Of a stretch of 64,000 nt of DNA, positions 1 through 14,201 are shown piece by piece (the first letter of the stretch is position 1; every line of letters starts with the position of its first letter). The notes under the pieces were generated by a model. That model worked only from the letters and a program-made list of their open reading frames with translations. It was not told where the DNA came from and did no database searches. Source of the DNA: Rotaria macrura (taxonomy: Eukaryota; Rotifera; Eurotatoria; Philodinida; Philodinidae); assembly GCA_900239685.1 (NCBI GenBank), contig OENT01000175.1:62001-126000 (forward strand), in the 5' to 3' direction. The translations under genes and the position numbers were made by a program.

Positions 1-1070
1 ACGTTTGTTGAGCTAAGTTTCAGATTTTTAAATGATTGTAATGATGCTCTGCATTTGACATTGAACAAAAGTTTAATATTTCACTGAGATGTCTATAGAA
101 AGAGAAGAAAAACATTGAAGTAAGCATTCTTTCTATATCTTTATTCTATAGATCTTATCGATAGGCTTACGTGGTGGGTGCTAACTAGATTCTAACTATT
201 AGCCATTTCAAAAAAAAGAAGACACCTGATTATTTTTCTCGAATAATTTTGAAGCATAAAAAATACACTGTAAAATCAAAATATTTCAAAGAATGTTCCC
301 TGTTATAGATAATTTAAACTTTCAAAAAGTAGGCATTTTTCATGGACACCTAGCAAAATGTGATTTCACTTGAGAATAGAATATCTGAAAGAAAGACTTT
401 ACTTTTCAAATGAGATTTTCAGTCTATGTTATGGACCACTAGATATGTCTCATGGCAAAATTTCAGTTCGAAATTCTAGAATACAACTTTTCAAACCAAA
501 GTTAAACATTCAGCAGATTTAGTTGTGCTTCTGAAGGAAAAGTGAAAAAAATCTCACAATTCCAGGTTTCCTATAACAGATAGTACGTCAAAATATCTAG
601 AGAAACAAGATGTTGATTTTTAAAACATTCCTTTAAAGAAATACTCTTGTCTCTTCATGATCTGATGGATTTATGATTCTGAGTGTGCTCTTTGTAAAGA
701 TGAAAACCATGCTCTTCTATCGTGATTCTGTCAATAGTTATCGAAAGAAATGCCAGCGAGTCTTCTTTTTTTGAAATGGATAAAGAGTACCTGTACAAAA
801 TTGATTGAACACTGTTGTATAGTTTCTACGAAAATGGCAAGTCTTTGAAATAAACGAATTTTTCTAAGATTTCATTCTGATAGACGAAAATGTTTTGATA
901 CTATACCCTAAAAATATCGATTGGAGAGTATTTTGGATACTCAAAAATTATACACATGAGACAAGATGCATTCTGACATATGACAAAAATTTAGAAAATT
1001 GACCTTCATCAATGTTTTGATTTTTCTTTATGATATAAAATATCTTTAACAAAAAAAAACATATGTTTAG
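1..1070 (+). other. Non-coding stretch, probably a PI4KA intron
   Basis: No reading frame here resembles PI4KA or anything else I recognise. The first recognisable exon begins at 1071, behind the acceptor at 1069-1070, and needs two bases from an upstream exon, so this stretch is most simply the end of a long intron. It contains a short inverted repeat (203-223 against 760-779), described separately. Confidence 0.6.
203..779. repeat. Imperfect inverted repeat, arms 203-223 and 760-779
   Basis: The left arm reads ccatttc, A(8), gaagac. The right arm is its reverse complement with one A fewer. Weaker similarity continues for about 25 bases inward. The arms are 536 bases apart. It may be a foldback relic or chance within low-complexity DNA; no target duplication is visible. 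Confidence 0.4.
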
Positions 1071-4000
1071 ACAAGCGTCAAATGCTGTTATTAATGCATT
1101 AGCTAATGTAGCTGCTAATATTCAAGGATCATTAGAATTAATGAATCTATTAACAAGTATTCTTGAATTATTTGTTCAGCTTGGCTTACGAGCAAAAGAA
1201 GCAAGTGAAAAATCGACGAAAAATGCACTTAAAGTAATTCTATTTTTTGTCATTTATTTCAATTCAGTTGTATTAAGTGTTCTGTTCTGTTTTTTTTGTT
1301 GCAAGGCATCGAATACTGCTGGTAGTCTTGGTGTACTGATACCTGTGATAGCTGTTGTTATGCGCCGAATATCAGTTATTGTTGAACCATCTGAACGTGT
1401 ATTTCGTCTATTTCAACATTTTTGGTTTTATTGTGTTCTATTTGGTTTTGCTGATTCAGAACGAGGTTTATGGCCATCAGAGTGGCATGATTGTGTTCGA
1501 TTAATTGCTACTAAATCTCCAACATTAGTAGCTCAAAATGGTCCCTATGTACCACTGAAATCTGCTATGCCATTAAAACCTGAACAAATTGTTAAGGTAA
1601 ATAAAAGGTTTTAAGAAAAAAAAACGTTCGTATAGTCGATGACGATTTTTCGATTTATGAAACTTGATATCGTTTTCTATCGTTCGACTATGTAAAATAC
1701 GCTTCAACACATAGAATACGAATCTAAAATGAATAATAGATGAATCATTTTCTTTTTATCTTGCTTGTTGAATAGGTCTGAATAGTATTTATCAATAGAA
1801 CATAGAATATAATTTTTCGATTGACTAAAACGAACACAATTCAATTTGTGTTCGTTGCTAGTACTTCAGCTGGCGTTATTATAAGACTATCATTTTCTTT
1901 TTAGTTCTCTGAGAGAAACCTTAACATATTTCATTGTTTTTCTTTTCTAGGAAGATAACAATGAATTAAAATCACAGTTAAATAGTATATTTTCTGCTTA
2001 TCCAACTGCGAAACCATTCATCGATAGATTTGGTTTTGAACAAAGTGCTTACACACTTTCTGTGTATTATCTTGAAACATTCAGGTAGTTATTTGCTTTC
2101 TTCGATGGACATACGAATGATTCCTTGTTTTTTACTTGTTGTCAGAGTTTGTCATTCACTTGTACCATCAGCTTTTCAATGTATATTTTCGTATCTTGAA
2201 GATCCTGGCTTATTAAAAGATAAATATGGTATGATGCGAGTGAAAAGAAAAACAAGAACTCGATTATAATCTTTAATTATTTGTTGTTTTAAAAGGTTTA
2301 TGGACATTAATGACAGCTGTTGGAAGAAAAAGTTTCGAAATCTATGTCGACGAAATGAAGAAAATGGTAAGATTAAAAATACCATGAACTGTTTTTATAT
2401 GACTATGAATTTTTGTAGCCGAAAAGTCGTGAGCGAAATAAAAATCTCGAAGTTCAATGTCAATTTTTCATGGTTAAACGAACACATGTTCGTGCTGAAG
2501 TTCGCGAAGAAGCTAAACTCTATCTATATTCATTACTATCGAAAAATGCGTAAGATTTTCGTGTTACAATATGCATGAAATGAAAAGCAAATCAAATATG
2601 ATATTGTTTACAAATCTTTTAAGGTTTCCACATTTATTCTGTAATCCGGTGGTTATTGAAACATTGATGAATATTATTAATATATTATCGTATTCATTAA
2701 ATGAAGACAATTTACACAAAGTAACTGCACATCATCGTGTACCAGATAGTAACTATACAATACAATTTGTTGATACACATGAAAAACGATTGGTTCGTCA
2801 TAAAATATGTCTTTATTCATTGAATTATATTGATCATTGAATAGGAACTTTTCAATACGTTTGTTGATTTTGGTCGAACATTTGTTGAACAAGCATTAAT
2901 GGTATCACCAACATTACTCAAATCATGTATACAAGTATGAATTGAGGAGAAAGAATAGAAATAAAATTCTTATCTTCTTCTTTTTGTTTTCTTCTTAGCA
3001 ATATATGCTTAAACTTGAACAAGGAAAGAAAATGTCGAATGCTGCTCGACAACATAAAGGTTTACATGTAAGCTTTTTTCATTTATAAAATCAATTTTCA
3101 ATCAGCCATTTTAAATTTAGGTCATGTGGGAATATTTAAGTACTTATTCAAAAACATCTGATGTCAATGTAAGTTGTGAAAGATTTAAAATTCCTTGAAA
3201 ATAAGTGTAATTCATTTAAACGGCCGACTGTGTCAATTATCATAGAAGAAAATGAATCAAAAATCAAATCTATATGATTCATATAGTAAATCATTGAAAA
3301 TTGCTGTGTACACTAAAGATTCTCTAGAAGCTTTAGGAATACGCATTCTGCGTGAAAAAATTCATAATTCCTTTTTTCGTTCTGTAAAAATTGAATCTCT
3401 CGAGGAACTTACTAATAGGTTTTTGTTCTTCTATTTATTTTAACTTAAGACAACAACTGGTGGAAATAAGTTATATTATCGAACTGATTTTGCTGATTAC
3501 ATGGTGTCATTAGGTGAACGATGTGCTGCAGTTGGTTTTGTAAGTAAATTCAATGAATAAAACAGACAAGATAGTATTGCTTTATTTTTTTTGTAATCAT
3601 TATTTGTATTAGGTTGAAGGTCTCGATCGAAGTGATTATCGAGCAGCTATAATTGAAGTAAAAGGACAAATGGAAACGGCTATTCATAATCGACTGAGTT
3701 CACTTGATAAATATAAAACATTACAACAACGTCGTCGTCGAATGTCAATCGTAGCACCTGTTAATGATAAAGGCATTGCACTTGATTTTGAAGAACGTAT
3801 TACAATTTGTAAAAGAAATCATCCAATTGTTTTTGCTTCCATATTTATACTATTGAATTGATCTATTTTAGTCGATGGTGACTTTCGAAATGGTCTTTTC
3901 AAATTAACAGCTATGTTAATTCATAATATTGAGAATGCAGGTGAGAATTCGATTTTAAAAAATTTCGAAATCTGTTTTCTGATTAGTGTAGCAACGCTCA

Positions 4001-7000
4001 TCTATTAGCCATATAATCTCTGATATTAATTTCATAGATGTTCATTGTGAGTACAATGAACAAAAACCAAAAGAATGTCTTAAACTTCGGCTTTTTATTT
4101 TCGTACAATACAAGTGTACATTATATTTTAACCAAGCTGAACGAAAGCATAGTCATGAAAGATTATTTAACTAGGCAGCTACATATTCTTCAGTTATTAT
4201 ATGTAGGGTTCGACATACATCGTTTACTCTTTTTTAAAAAGATTCTAAAAATAGAGTCCAACAGCTGGAATGATAATAATAGAACAGAGCATGTGAATCT
4301 CTTTTACATATGTTGGTAGAAGCATCAATTTTTATAATTGAGTGATGTAGCGTACACAGAAATAATTTTCATAGAAGGAATTATCATGACGATCTATTTT
4401 TCAATTGATCGAGAAAATAGTCATATATAGTATAAATCATCCGAGAACATAAATTTGTTGATATGTCACCTCTACTTAATTTGCAGTTGAAGCGATGATC
4501 GTTGAATAGTTAATTCGTCAACTAGAGGAGTCAAGAAAAGGATTTTATTCACACTTTGTTTTTTTTTTGAATTCGTTTATCGATAGAAAGAATCTTAGCT
4601 AGACTTCACGACAAGAGAGAATTGCAATTATAAAATTGACTATTATCATTTAAATCTTTACTTTCTAGACGATAATGAACATGAATTTCGTTTTACAGCA
4701 ATCAGTAATTCAACGAATGGAACAAATACACAGAAAGGTACTTGACAAAAATTCCTTAATAAAAAAAATTCGATGTATTTTATTTTCTCTCGTTAGAAAA
4801 TGCACTCGATCGAGATATGGTCCATGCGATGACATGGCTTCCAATAAAAATGTTTACTACATCAGTAATGGAGGCTGCAGTCGATTGTTGGTGTTGGGCA
4901 ATAATAGGTCGACCTGAACTTGAATTACTAGTAACTATATATATATATATACATAAAATATGTTAATATGTGCTTTTTTTCTTCAATAAAATGTAGATCG
5001 TCGAGGAAGTTTATAAAGTTTGGGAAAAAATCATTAGTGATCGTCATGGCCTATATTCAATTGATAAGCCTGAACCATCGCCGCTTGCACCATCAGAAAA
5101 AGAAGAATTAAAACCCAAACCACCGTCTGTAAATCCACATAGAATATTTCTAAAAGTAATACTTAATTGATATAGCTGTTTTGCTTTGCATCAACAGTAT
5201 TTTTATTTAGTTTATCGAAGAACGTGTATATTTATGTATGCATAAAGCTGATATTGAAATGGAAATGCTTGTCGATTTATTACATAAATCACTTTCATTA
5301 ATATCCGAAAATCCAAAGGCACCAATGACAAAACATATCGGTGCTGTTGGCCTTCGCTTTCGATTTTTATACTTAGCATTATACCTTGTACAAAGTGATT
5401 ATTTATCGGATGGTATGAGTAAATTCTTACTTCGAGAAAAAATTTATCATACAGCATTCGATTATTTTACGTATGTAAACCGTTCGGAAATGAAAACAAG
5501 AATACATATTATCTATGAAATTATTTTTTTACTTATTAGTGTTCATCATCGTTGTCCAACTCAGACACATAATGAATTAAGAAATGATATTCGAACATTA
5601 ATAAGATTTTTTTCCTTAGTTCATGGTGAAAAGAAATTTTGTAATGATTCAACTGCCACAAGTATGTATTATGCGTCTTTTTTTTTGTGTCTTGTTAAAA
5701 GAAAAAGAAATCTTTCTTCGGCACCATGAAATCACGTATTTATTTTAGTCGATGGCAGTAGTTCAATACCGAATGGAATGAATAATGAAACTATCGATGC
5801 TATGTCATTATACGGAACAGCAAAAAGTGGAGGAACATCCGGATGGACCAATACATTGGCTACTACTAGTGTAACTGCACCAGGAGTTAGTGGACAATCG
5901 ACTTTGAGTCGAAAATCTGGTAATAAAATGATCGATCGAGAAAATTAAGTTTCATTGTGACACTATAGAATCGAAAGTATCGAATAACTTAATAAATAAT
6001 ATGAGCTCGTCTTTGAGTCATATGGAGATGATAATTGGAAAAATGTCTTTCGTTTAAACCCGAAATTCTTCAATTTTTCAGCATAGTAGACATGTCGCAT
6101 TTGATTCTGAGATATGTTATAGATTGATTCGATTATTCGCATACTTCATTCTTGACATTCTCGATTTATTTTGGTTAAGATTTTAGTACACGTAGATAAT
6201 TTAAAGTCTTCTTCAATTTTACGTAATATTAATCCAGTGGATAAATTACCACTTTTGTTCTATCTACCATGTTCATGGTGTTATAAAATATAAATTCGAT
6301 CATCATTTGTTCATGTTAATCATAGTTTCAGTCCGAAAATATGACAATAAAAAATCCGTCAACTTCTCCCTTGAATATATAGCTCCCGACGAAATGTTCA
6401 TCTATGATAATATCTCATAGTTTTTGCTAAAACAAATCGAATGATGATGAATTGATGTTAAATTAAGGACTGTATTAAATATTGTCATTATTAATTTTTA
6501 CAATTTCTCATAAATCTTACTAATAATAATTCTTCTTTATGGTATATCTTAGCTACATCAGCAAAAAATACTGACAGAAGTAATGATGCACGAATGTTAT
6601 CGCGCGATTTACTAAAAAAACGTAATCTTCTTCTTACACTACTCGTAAGTCAAATAAATACTTATCTTTAGTTTCTTTTTCTAATTTAATTAAATTTGAA
6701 AAACAAAAATTATCATTAAGGCATATGAAATTGAACGTTTGGAAACATTTCATAATCCATTGGGACGTCCAGAACTTCAGTTCGATCAAGATACACAATC
6801 AACATATACCAATTGGAAATTATATGATATGAATGGTATTTCTAATAAAGCTTGGCAAGAATATGGACGTTTAGCTTGGTTTATTTCACCTGATCTAGCT
6901 GTTAGTCTTTATTTTAAGTAAGTTAAACACTACAATGGACAACATCCTGGATATGCAAATATATATATATGTATTTTTTTCTGTCAGTATTCCTAAAGAA

Positions 7001-10000
7001 TCTTTACGTCTTGAAATTCAACGACAAATTAAATCATATCCATTACAAGTTCGGCATATTCCTGAAGCACTTAGTATTTTTACATCGACTTCAGATAATG
7101 ATCGACAATGCGAAGTAACAAATTTCAAAAATAAAAAGCATACCCATGCCATATTCATCATTCTATTTTAGACTACTCACGTATTAACATGGGCTCCAAT
7201 TAATCCTGTTGCTGCACTCTCGTATTTTGCTAGTGCACGACTCAATCAAGTAGCCAACTCATATACAATTCAATTTGCTTCACGAATTTTATATACAACA
7301 AAATCTGAAGCACTTATTCTATACATTCCACAATTAGTACAAGCTGTTCGTTATGATGAGGTAGAAAGACAATATTCACAGAGCAAATGATTTCTAATAA
7401 TTCTTATAAACATTAACAATATATGTATGTATGCTTTTAGATGGGTTTCGTACGTCGTTTAATATTGGCATTATCGAAAAAATCGAATTTATTAGCACAT
7501 CAACTCATATGGAATATTCGAACGAATACATTTAAAAATGAAGATACACCTGATAATGAAATGCAAGCAAAATTAGAACCTCTAGCTCGACAAATCGAAA
7601 TCGATTTTACACAGGATGCAAGAAATTTCTATGAACGTGTTTTTACCTTTTCCGATCGACTTACTAAAGTATCGGATACAATTAAAGTTTATCCAAAAGG
7701 AAATGCACGTAAAGAAGGTACGATTTATTTCTAAGGAAATTTTTCAACATACTTCACAACCATCGAAAGTATCTGGCTTGCATTTTCAGAATGCTTCTTT
7801 GAATACGTTAATAGTTGAATACAAAGACCAAAGAAGAATATCGGATATCATCAAAGAGAGCGTCGCATTTCGAGTGAATAATATCCTTAACGAGACTTTA
7901 ACGAATTCTTAATCAAGTTAACTCTAGATTAAATTTTGAAAGAAAAAGACAAGTAGCTCTGTATGCCTCACAGATGTAATGATTAGCATAATAAAACAAA
8001 CTGTAAAATAGCTAATTATTAAGATAATGTATCATCCGTTTGAGATCTGATGTTGATAATGACTATCCGAACAAAAGCAAAAACAAATCTTTCAAATGTT
8101 TACTGATTTTTCTAGAGATTGAGAAAAATTATTAATACTAACTACTAGTTGCATGTGAATTCATTTGAATAATATATATTCGAATGATCTTAATCGTTAA
8201 TTCAAATTTTTCTGCAAGACTTTAAACTAGCCACTCAAAATGTATCTTTCATTCGATATATGTTTACAATGTGATCATTCGTTTTGTTAACTATTATCTT
8301 GCTATTTCTTGAGTTGTGTAGAAAAGAAAAACAATTGAATGTATGACAAGAATTTCTTCCTTATTGATAGATAGATTGAAATATTTTTCTAATTAGCTTG
8401 TCTCCAAGAATTACGATCGCTTGGTAGTGAAGTACCCTCTGGTGTCTATCTACCATCCAATCCTGAAGCTATTGTTATATCACTGCTACCAGAAAGTGGA
8501 GCACCAATGCAAAGGTAAATCATAGTGATGATGAATAACGAACGAAGAGAAATGATGCATTGAATTTTTAGTGCGGCTAAAGCACCGTATCGTGCTACAT
8601 TTCGTGTACAAACAGTTGGCATAGAACAAGTCGAGCGTTGTGCCGATCCTGATTATGAACTCATGCAAGATTTTAGTAATCAATATTCTCAAATGGCTAT
8701 ATTTAAAGTTGGTGATGATGTTCGACAAGTAAGAGTTGTCAATGAATTTAGATATGAAAAAGAACCTTAATGCTTACTATTAATTTCTAAAAAACAACAA
8801 GGATATTTTGGCATTACAATTGATGCGCCTTTTTCAAAATATATTCGAACAAGAAGGTTTAGAATTATATTTATATACATATCGTGTTATTGCTACAAGT
8901 CCCGGTGTAAGTATTCATTGACGTTCGAATAGAAAAGAAAATTTCATGTCATCTATTCTCATTTTTTCTTCTTCTTTATTCTATCATAGTGTGGTGTTAT
9001 TGAATGCGTACCGAATTCTCGTTCACGTGAAGATATCGGTAGAAATACAGAAGTTGGCTTATTTGAATATTTTCGACATGTTTATGGTAAAGATGATTCA
9101 ATTAAATTTCAAAAAGTAAAATACATACTTTTGTTTTTCTCTCAATGACATCCATACATTCATTGAATATATTTAAGGCACGTCGAAATTTCGTTATGAG
9201 TATGGCAGCATATTCAATAGCACTGTTTATGCTTCAGATAAAAGATCGCCATAATGGAAATATTATGTTCGTAGAATTGAAATTGAAGAATATGGAACGC
9301 ATTTTTGTTTGCTTCTTTTTTATCTAGGGTCGATGATGATGGACATATTATACATATTGGTTTGTTTTATAATGACTTATATTCTTGAAAATATGATTAT
9401 TTTTCTTTTAATCACATATAGATTTTGGTTTCATGTTTGAATCATCACCAGGTGGTAATATGCGTTTTGAGCCAGATATTAAATTGACAGCTGAAATGAT
9501 TCTGATTATGGGTGATCTTACTGCACCGGCTTTTCAATGGTTTAAAGAATTATGTATTAAAGGTTATTTAGCTTTGAGGTATTTATTTAAAAAAAAATTT
9601 CGAAGTATTTAAACTTAAAATAACAACGACTAGGGCTTGTTTTATTCTTTCGAAAGAATCATAGAAGATGAGAGGTTAAATTTGTAAAATGAATCAAACA
9701 TAATAGCAAACGTATGGAACGATGAGAAATGGTTTTCCTAGTATTTCGAAATCTACTAGTGATATTGAAATCTGTTTTGTGACTTTTCTACATAACACAT
9801 GTTTCCAAAAAAATAAGACATTATCGGATCTTCATAGTTTCTAACTCGATATCGATGCAGCGAATTTCAATCTTGTACAAGCAATTGAAACGTATTTTCT
9901 TGAGACTATCCTACGGTAAATCTAAATTCTATAATGGTCAGACGATGGGATTCTATTGCTAGAACAAAAACTTCTTGTTTAATATGCTAACTAATAAACA

Positions 10001-10518
10001 GTTTAGATATGAACTCTTTCTTCATCAAGAGTTTTCCTGCAGTCATATTGTACATCGGAATCGAAATCAATCAATTCAATATCTTTAGTCAATCACGGAG
10101 ACTAGAACTCGATTTATCTTCGCTTGAAAACCTAAACCCCATTGTTAAAGTTTTTACATCGATACATTCTAATCAAGATTGATCATACGATTGATAGTTA
10201 TCCTAGATGATGCTAATCATAATAATTAATTTTTATCCGATAATACTTCTTAATAAAAAAACAGTTGGGAAACGATTTGATTATTTCTTTAGACCATATC
10301 GTCATCATTTTGTAACACTTGTTGCTTTGATGCTGGATACTGGTCTACCATGTTTTCGTGGTCATACATTAGAACAATTGAATGCTCGTTTGAAGCCTGA
10401 TGCAAGTGAAGCTGAAGCAGCTCGTTACATGCATGAAGTAATCAATCGATGCGCACATAGTTTAAGAACACGTCTATATGATTATATTCAATATCAACAA
10501 AATTCAATTCCTTATTAG
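1071..10518 (+). CDS. PI4KA: Phosphatidylinositol 4-kinase alpha, 5' partial
   Basis: Makes PI4P from phosphatidylinositol at the plasma membrane, working with EFR3/TTC7/FAM126 (family knowledge). The window holds the alpha-solenoid, PIK and catalytic parts. Recognisable blocks are [12 protein letters not shown] (1330s), [12 protein letters not shown] (5430s), [35 protein letters not shown], the catalytic loop KDRHNGNIM (9240s), the metal-binding DFG (9422-9430) and the C-terminus [11 protein letters not shown]. Exons read: 1071-1233, 1306-1596, 1951-2083, 2146-2228, 2296-2366, 2419-2549, 2624-2792, 2845-2934, 2999-3067, 3121-3168, 3246-3383, 3451-3539, 3613-3808, 3872-3940, 4669-4737, 4797-4930, 4997-5155, 5211-5470, 5540-5661, 5749-5919, 6553-6644, 6721-6917, 6988-7114, 7172-7360, 7441-7717, 8397-8514, 8572-8728, 8802-8906, 8990-9115, 9178-9266, 9328-9359, 9422-9578, 10293-10518. 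Four introns exceed 600 bases. The N-terminal part lies before the window. Confidence 0.96.
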
Positions 10519-10962
10519 AAACAAGAAAGAACGAACTATCTTTCATTATAGATCTATACTTCAATCGTACATACGGTGTTTTATGTTTTTATTTTCTGTG
10601 CAATTTAGGCAATCTCGCATTAATTTATATTCGATCTCTCTCTGTACTTCTATATTATACATGAGTAAAAAAATGTTTTCTTTTTGGGTAGAGAAAAAAA
10701 ATTGCAAAGAGTGATGCTTTGTTCCCATCAACCCATTTGTGTTGTGTCTAGTCTTGTTTTTTTATTTCATTTGTTTAATAGCAATTTATTTTTATTTTCA
10801 ATTTTGTTTGTATGTATGCGTGTCTGTTTGTGTGTGTGTGTATGTAAACAAAAAGAAAAAGAAAAATATGCGGAAAACTTTGAATTATCATGTTCTTCTT
10901 TTTCGTCGAAGGATATCTATTTATGTTTGCATTTAGTTAGACCAACTATGAATTTGTTTTAG
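10519..10962 (+). promoter_or_regulatory. PI4KA-MAU2 spacer ending in a splice acceptor at the MAU2 ATG
   Basis: The spacer is 444 bases. It holds no AATAAA or ATTAAA that I can find. It ends in a pyrimidine-rich tgttttag directly abutting the ATG of MAU2. With no room for an upstream cis exon before the start, this is best read as a candidate spliced-leader trans-splice acceptor, which would make PI4KA-MAU2 an operon-like pair. A (GT)-rich tract lies at 10826-10845. Confidence 0.5.
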
Positions 10963-13900
10963 ATGGCCGATCCTGTCTACTTAGCATTACTTGGCTCCGC
11001 TGAGTATTTTCGTACGAGTACACCACCAAATTATCGCCTTTCTATTCAATGTTTACAAGCTATTTTAACAATACGATTACCACCGTTAATTGAAGCTAAA
11101 GTACATCTATTTCTCGGTCGATTATATACACAACATACGACAAACGTTGATATGGCATCGATGCATCTGGATAAAGCTGTTCGTTATTATGTTCTATTAT
11201 ATATTTGTATTTAATTACATATACATTTTTGTATTTCAGTGTCATTTAGCTCAAATACCAGATGATGTAAAACTTGAAAGTTTATGTTTATTAGCAAAAA
11301 TATATTTAAGTCAAAATCAATTTGCATCATCGATCACATTACTTCAACAAGCATACGATGTATCATCACAACAGCCATATTGGCATTGTCGAATTATATT
11401 TCAAATAATTGTAAGAAGAAAAATAAAAGGATTTTTCAAAAGTTTCTATATTTTTGTATAACTTCTTAGAGTATTTATCAATCTCAAGAAGATTATAATA
11501 CATCAGTGTATTATGCTGATCGTGGTATAGAATTTTGTGCAAGAATTAATGCATTATTTTGTCAAATCCTTTTCCAACTGACTAAAGCGATGGTAAAACA
11601 TTATTATGAATATGAACAAAAGAGTGTTTTTTTTTCATAACGATTTTCTTTCTCTGTATTTAGTTACGATTATCAATGAAAGATTATATTGATGCACAAA
11701 ACTTATTAAAACCATGTCTCGATAGAATCAATTCATTACAAGGAAATTTCTCACATATTGAAACATTGAGAATTTTCTATTTAGTTTTACATATTTCATG
11801 TTCCTGTTTTGGACTTGGTCAAGTATGTTGATTTTTGGATAGAAACTTATTCATGCATACAGAATGATTAGATAAAAAAAATTTGTAATTTTTACCTATG
11901 CCTTTCTATTTTTGTTCAGGATAATTGAGAAATTTCTTCTCTGTAATAGACATATGGACTAGGAAAGTTATTCTAGGAAAAGCATGATGTTTATGTTTTA
12001 TTAATGATTAGAAAGATGATAAAATTTTCTCATTGAATTGACCATTGATCTTCAAGGACAAGAAGGTATCGAATGTAGCCAGCAAAACAGGTTAAAAAGA
12101 ATTATTTCGATAAGCTATCGCAGTGCAGCTACTAAAGAAACAACATTGTTTTTGGTCGAGAATCTGAGTATATGCCACAAATTATTTGACCTATAGATAG
12201 ATTTTTTAAAACTTGTAACATTTCAAATACAAGCTCAAGACGGAAGTGATTACTGACTACAAATCTCGTTGGGTGAGTAGAGAGAAAGAGTTCTATCTTA
12301 ATTGAGTATAATACTTTGAAATTGCCAGCATATACAGTTTTCAAGTGTCCATTCATTTGTGTCCAGAGAGTCTCTATCAATGGTTTCAATGCTAATCTTC
12401 AATTCTTCAAATAGATAAATGCTTTTTGTCTCTAGGTAAAATCATCGAAAAATTCATTGATGTTGCTTCAACAAAGTATTCAAAATTTAGCAAGTCGCCC
12501 TGAAGAAGGTAATCTCTATATGGTTTTTAAACTCATAATTTCTACCTATTCTCTTTTGTTCATTTATAAGAAACTTATGTAATTACAAATCCACTCGAAC
12601 AATTCGTTTGGTTATCTCGTGATCATTTAAATGTTCTCGTTTATTTAGTACGATAATAGACTAAATCGAAATTTTCGATAACGAATTATTTTCTTTAGTT
12701 AACCGTTTTTCACTCAATGCTCTCGGGTCGATTAGAAAAAGCTCTTAAATATGCTGATAAAGCTCAAGCACAAATTGAACAAATTAAAAGTATGGATCAT
12801 AGTCCATTTCTATTGGCTGTTGAAATGCTATTCTATGAATGTCGGATACAAAGTCATTTGATATTTGGCAATAAATCTGTTGCTATTAAAGAAGTATGTC
12901 TTTCATTTTGAAAAAAAAAGAATAGCATAAAATAAGAAATTCTATTTATAACATACTAGATTAATATGTTATGCCGTCTTCACAATACATCAAATCCGTT
13001 GAACAATAGCAATGCAATTCAAAGAACACTAACTCTTCATGCATTATTAGTAAATTTCTTTAAATAGAGAAATTGAGAAAAAAATGGCTAGAAATAAAAA
13101 TAAAATTTTCTTTAGGGTTTCTATGCAACATCATTGAATTTTAATGATGCAGCTGAAGCACAGGTACTGGCTAGTTTTGTTTACAATCATATTTTCATAT
13201 TTGTCTGATTTTATTTGTTTGTTCTTCTTCAGTTTGCAACGGCACTTCGAACTCGAGTAAATTGATAGAAAATTGTTGAAATCAATATTTTCTTATTCAT
13301 TTGTGTTATATATAGTTCTCAGGCGATAAAGAATTTCGTTTGTCTATCTTTGCTAATCTTGTTATTATTTATTTGCGAACATCAAAAATAGCGAATCTAG
13401 TACCGATACTGCAACAAATTAACATGGAATTAAGTACAACTCAGTAATATAAAAAAAAAGAAAAGAAAAGCATTACGAGAAATCGTACAATGATTATCTA
13501 TTTTAATATCTAGATCAACAATATTTCATGCTATTGGAAATTTATTAAATGGTCTTCAAAATCTAACACAATCACGTATACATGAAGCGAAGTATGATAT
13601 TAAATTTATTGATAAAAATAAAAGCAGCAACTCCTCTTTGCCATTCGACAGAGAATTGTTTCGACGTGCAGCTAATTTTGCTAGTAACGAAGACTTGAAT
13701 AAAATTTTAACAAACACATTTATCATTCTTGGCCATATGTTCTTTCGAATGCATAGTTATCAAGTAAAACGAAGGAATCTATCTCTTATCATAGTTTATA
13801 ATGTTCACCTTATTCTAGGAAAGTGCAAATATGCTTCAATCAGCAACAACCATAAGTCAATCGATACCTGACTATGGAGCACAATTGAATACAATAAGTT

Positions 13901-14201
13901 TACTTCGAGGTAGTTATATAGAAAAAAATAATGCTTATATGATGTTGTTTTGTTTTGTTTTTATTGCTTGTTTAATTTGTAGATCTCTATCATGTTTGTA
14001 ATGATCCTCGATTAACCGAAACAAATGATCGTGTTATACAGATAAACGATGGTCTACAAAAAGATTATCAATCTGCAATAGCACTACCTGAGCATCGTCA
14101 TCTTTTAACTGTAAGAAAGTGATCGGAAAACAGATAGTATGTTATTGATTTTATTTTTCTTTTTCTAGTGGACCGATGGGGTTTGTCCGATAATCAATTG
14201 A
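10963..14201 (+). CDS. MAU2: MAU2 cohesin-loading subunit (SCC4 homologue)
   Basis: TPR-repeat partner of NIPBL/SCC2; the complex loads cohesin onto chromatin in the nucleus (family knowledge). Fifteen exons sum to 1,806 bases, 601 residues, against 613 in human. The start YLALLGSAEYFRTSTPPNYR aligns with the vertebrate N-terminus; SSQQPYWHCRIIFQ, VFHSMLSGRLEKALKYADKA and the end LPEHRHLLTWTDG are further anchors. Exons: 10963-11178, 11240-11410, 11470-11592, 11664-11822, 12436-12508, 12571-12647, 12699-12893, 12960-13049, 13116-13163, 13233-13256, 13316-13443, 13514-13763, 13819-13909, 13983-14110, 14169-14201. The first intron uses an unusual GTTCGT donor. One intron is 613 bases; the rest are about 50-75. 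The start codon directly follows an acceptor. The C-terminus is shorter than in vertebrates after WTDG. Confidence 0.95.

Noticed and set aside
4205..4215. GGGTTCGA-like tRNA B-box (also GGTTCGATAAC near 14454)
   Set aside because: No matching A-box or cloverleaf around either site, so no tRNA gene is called.
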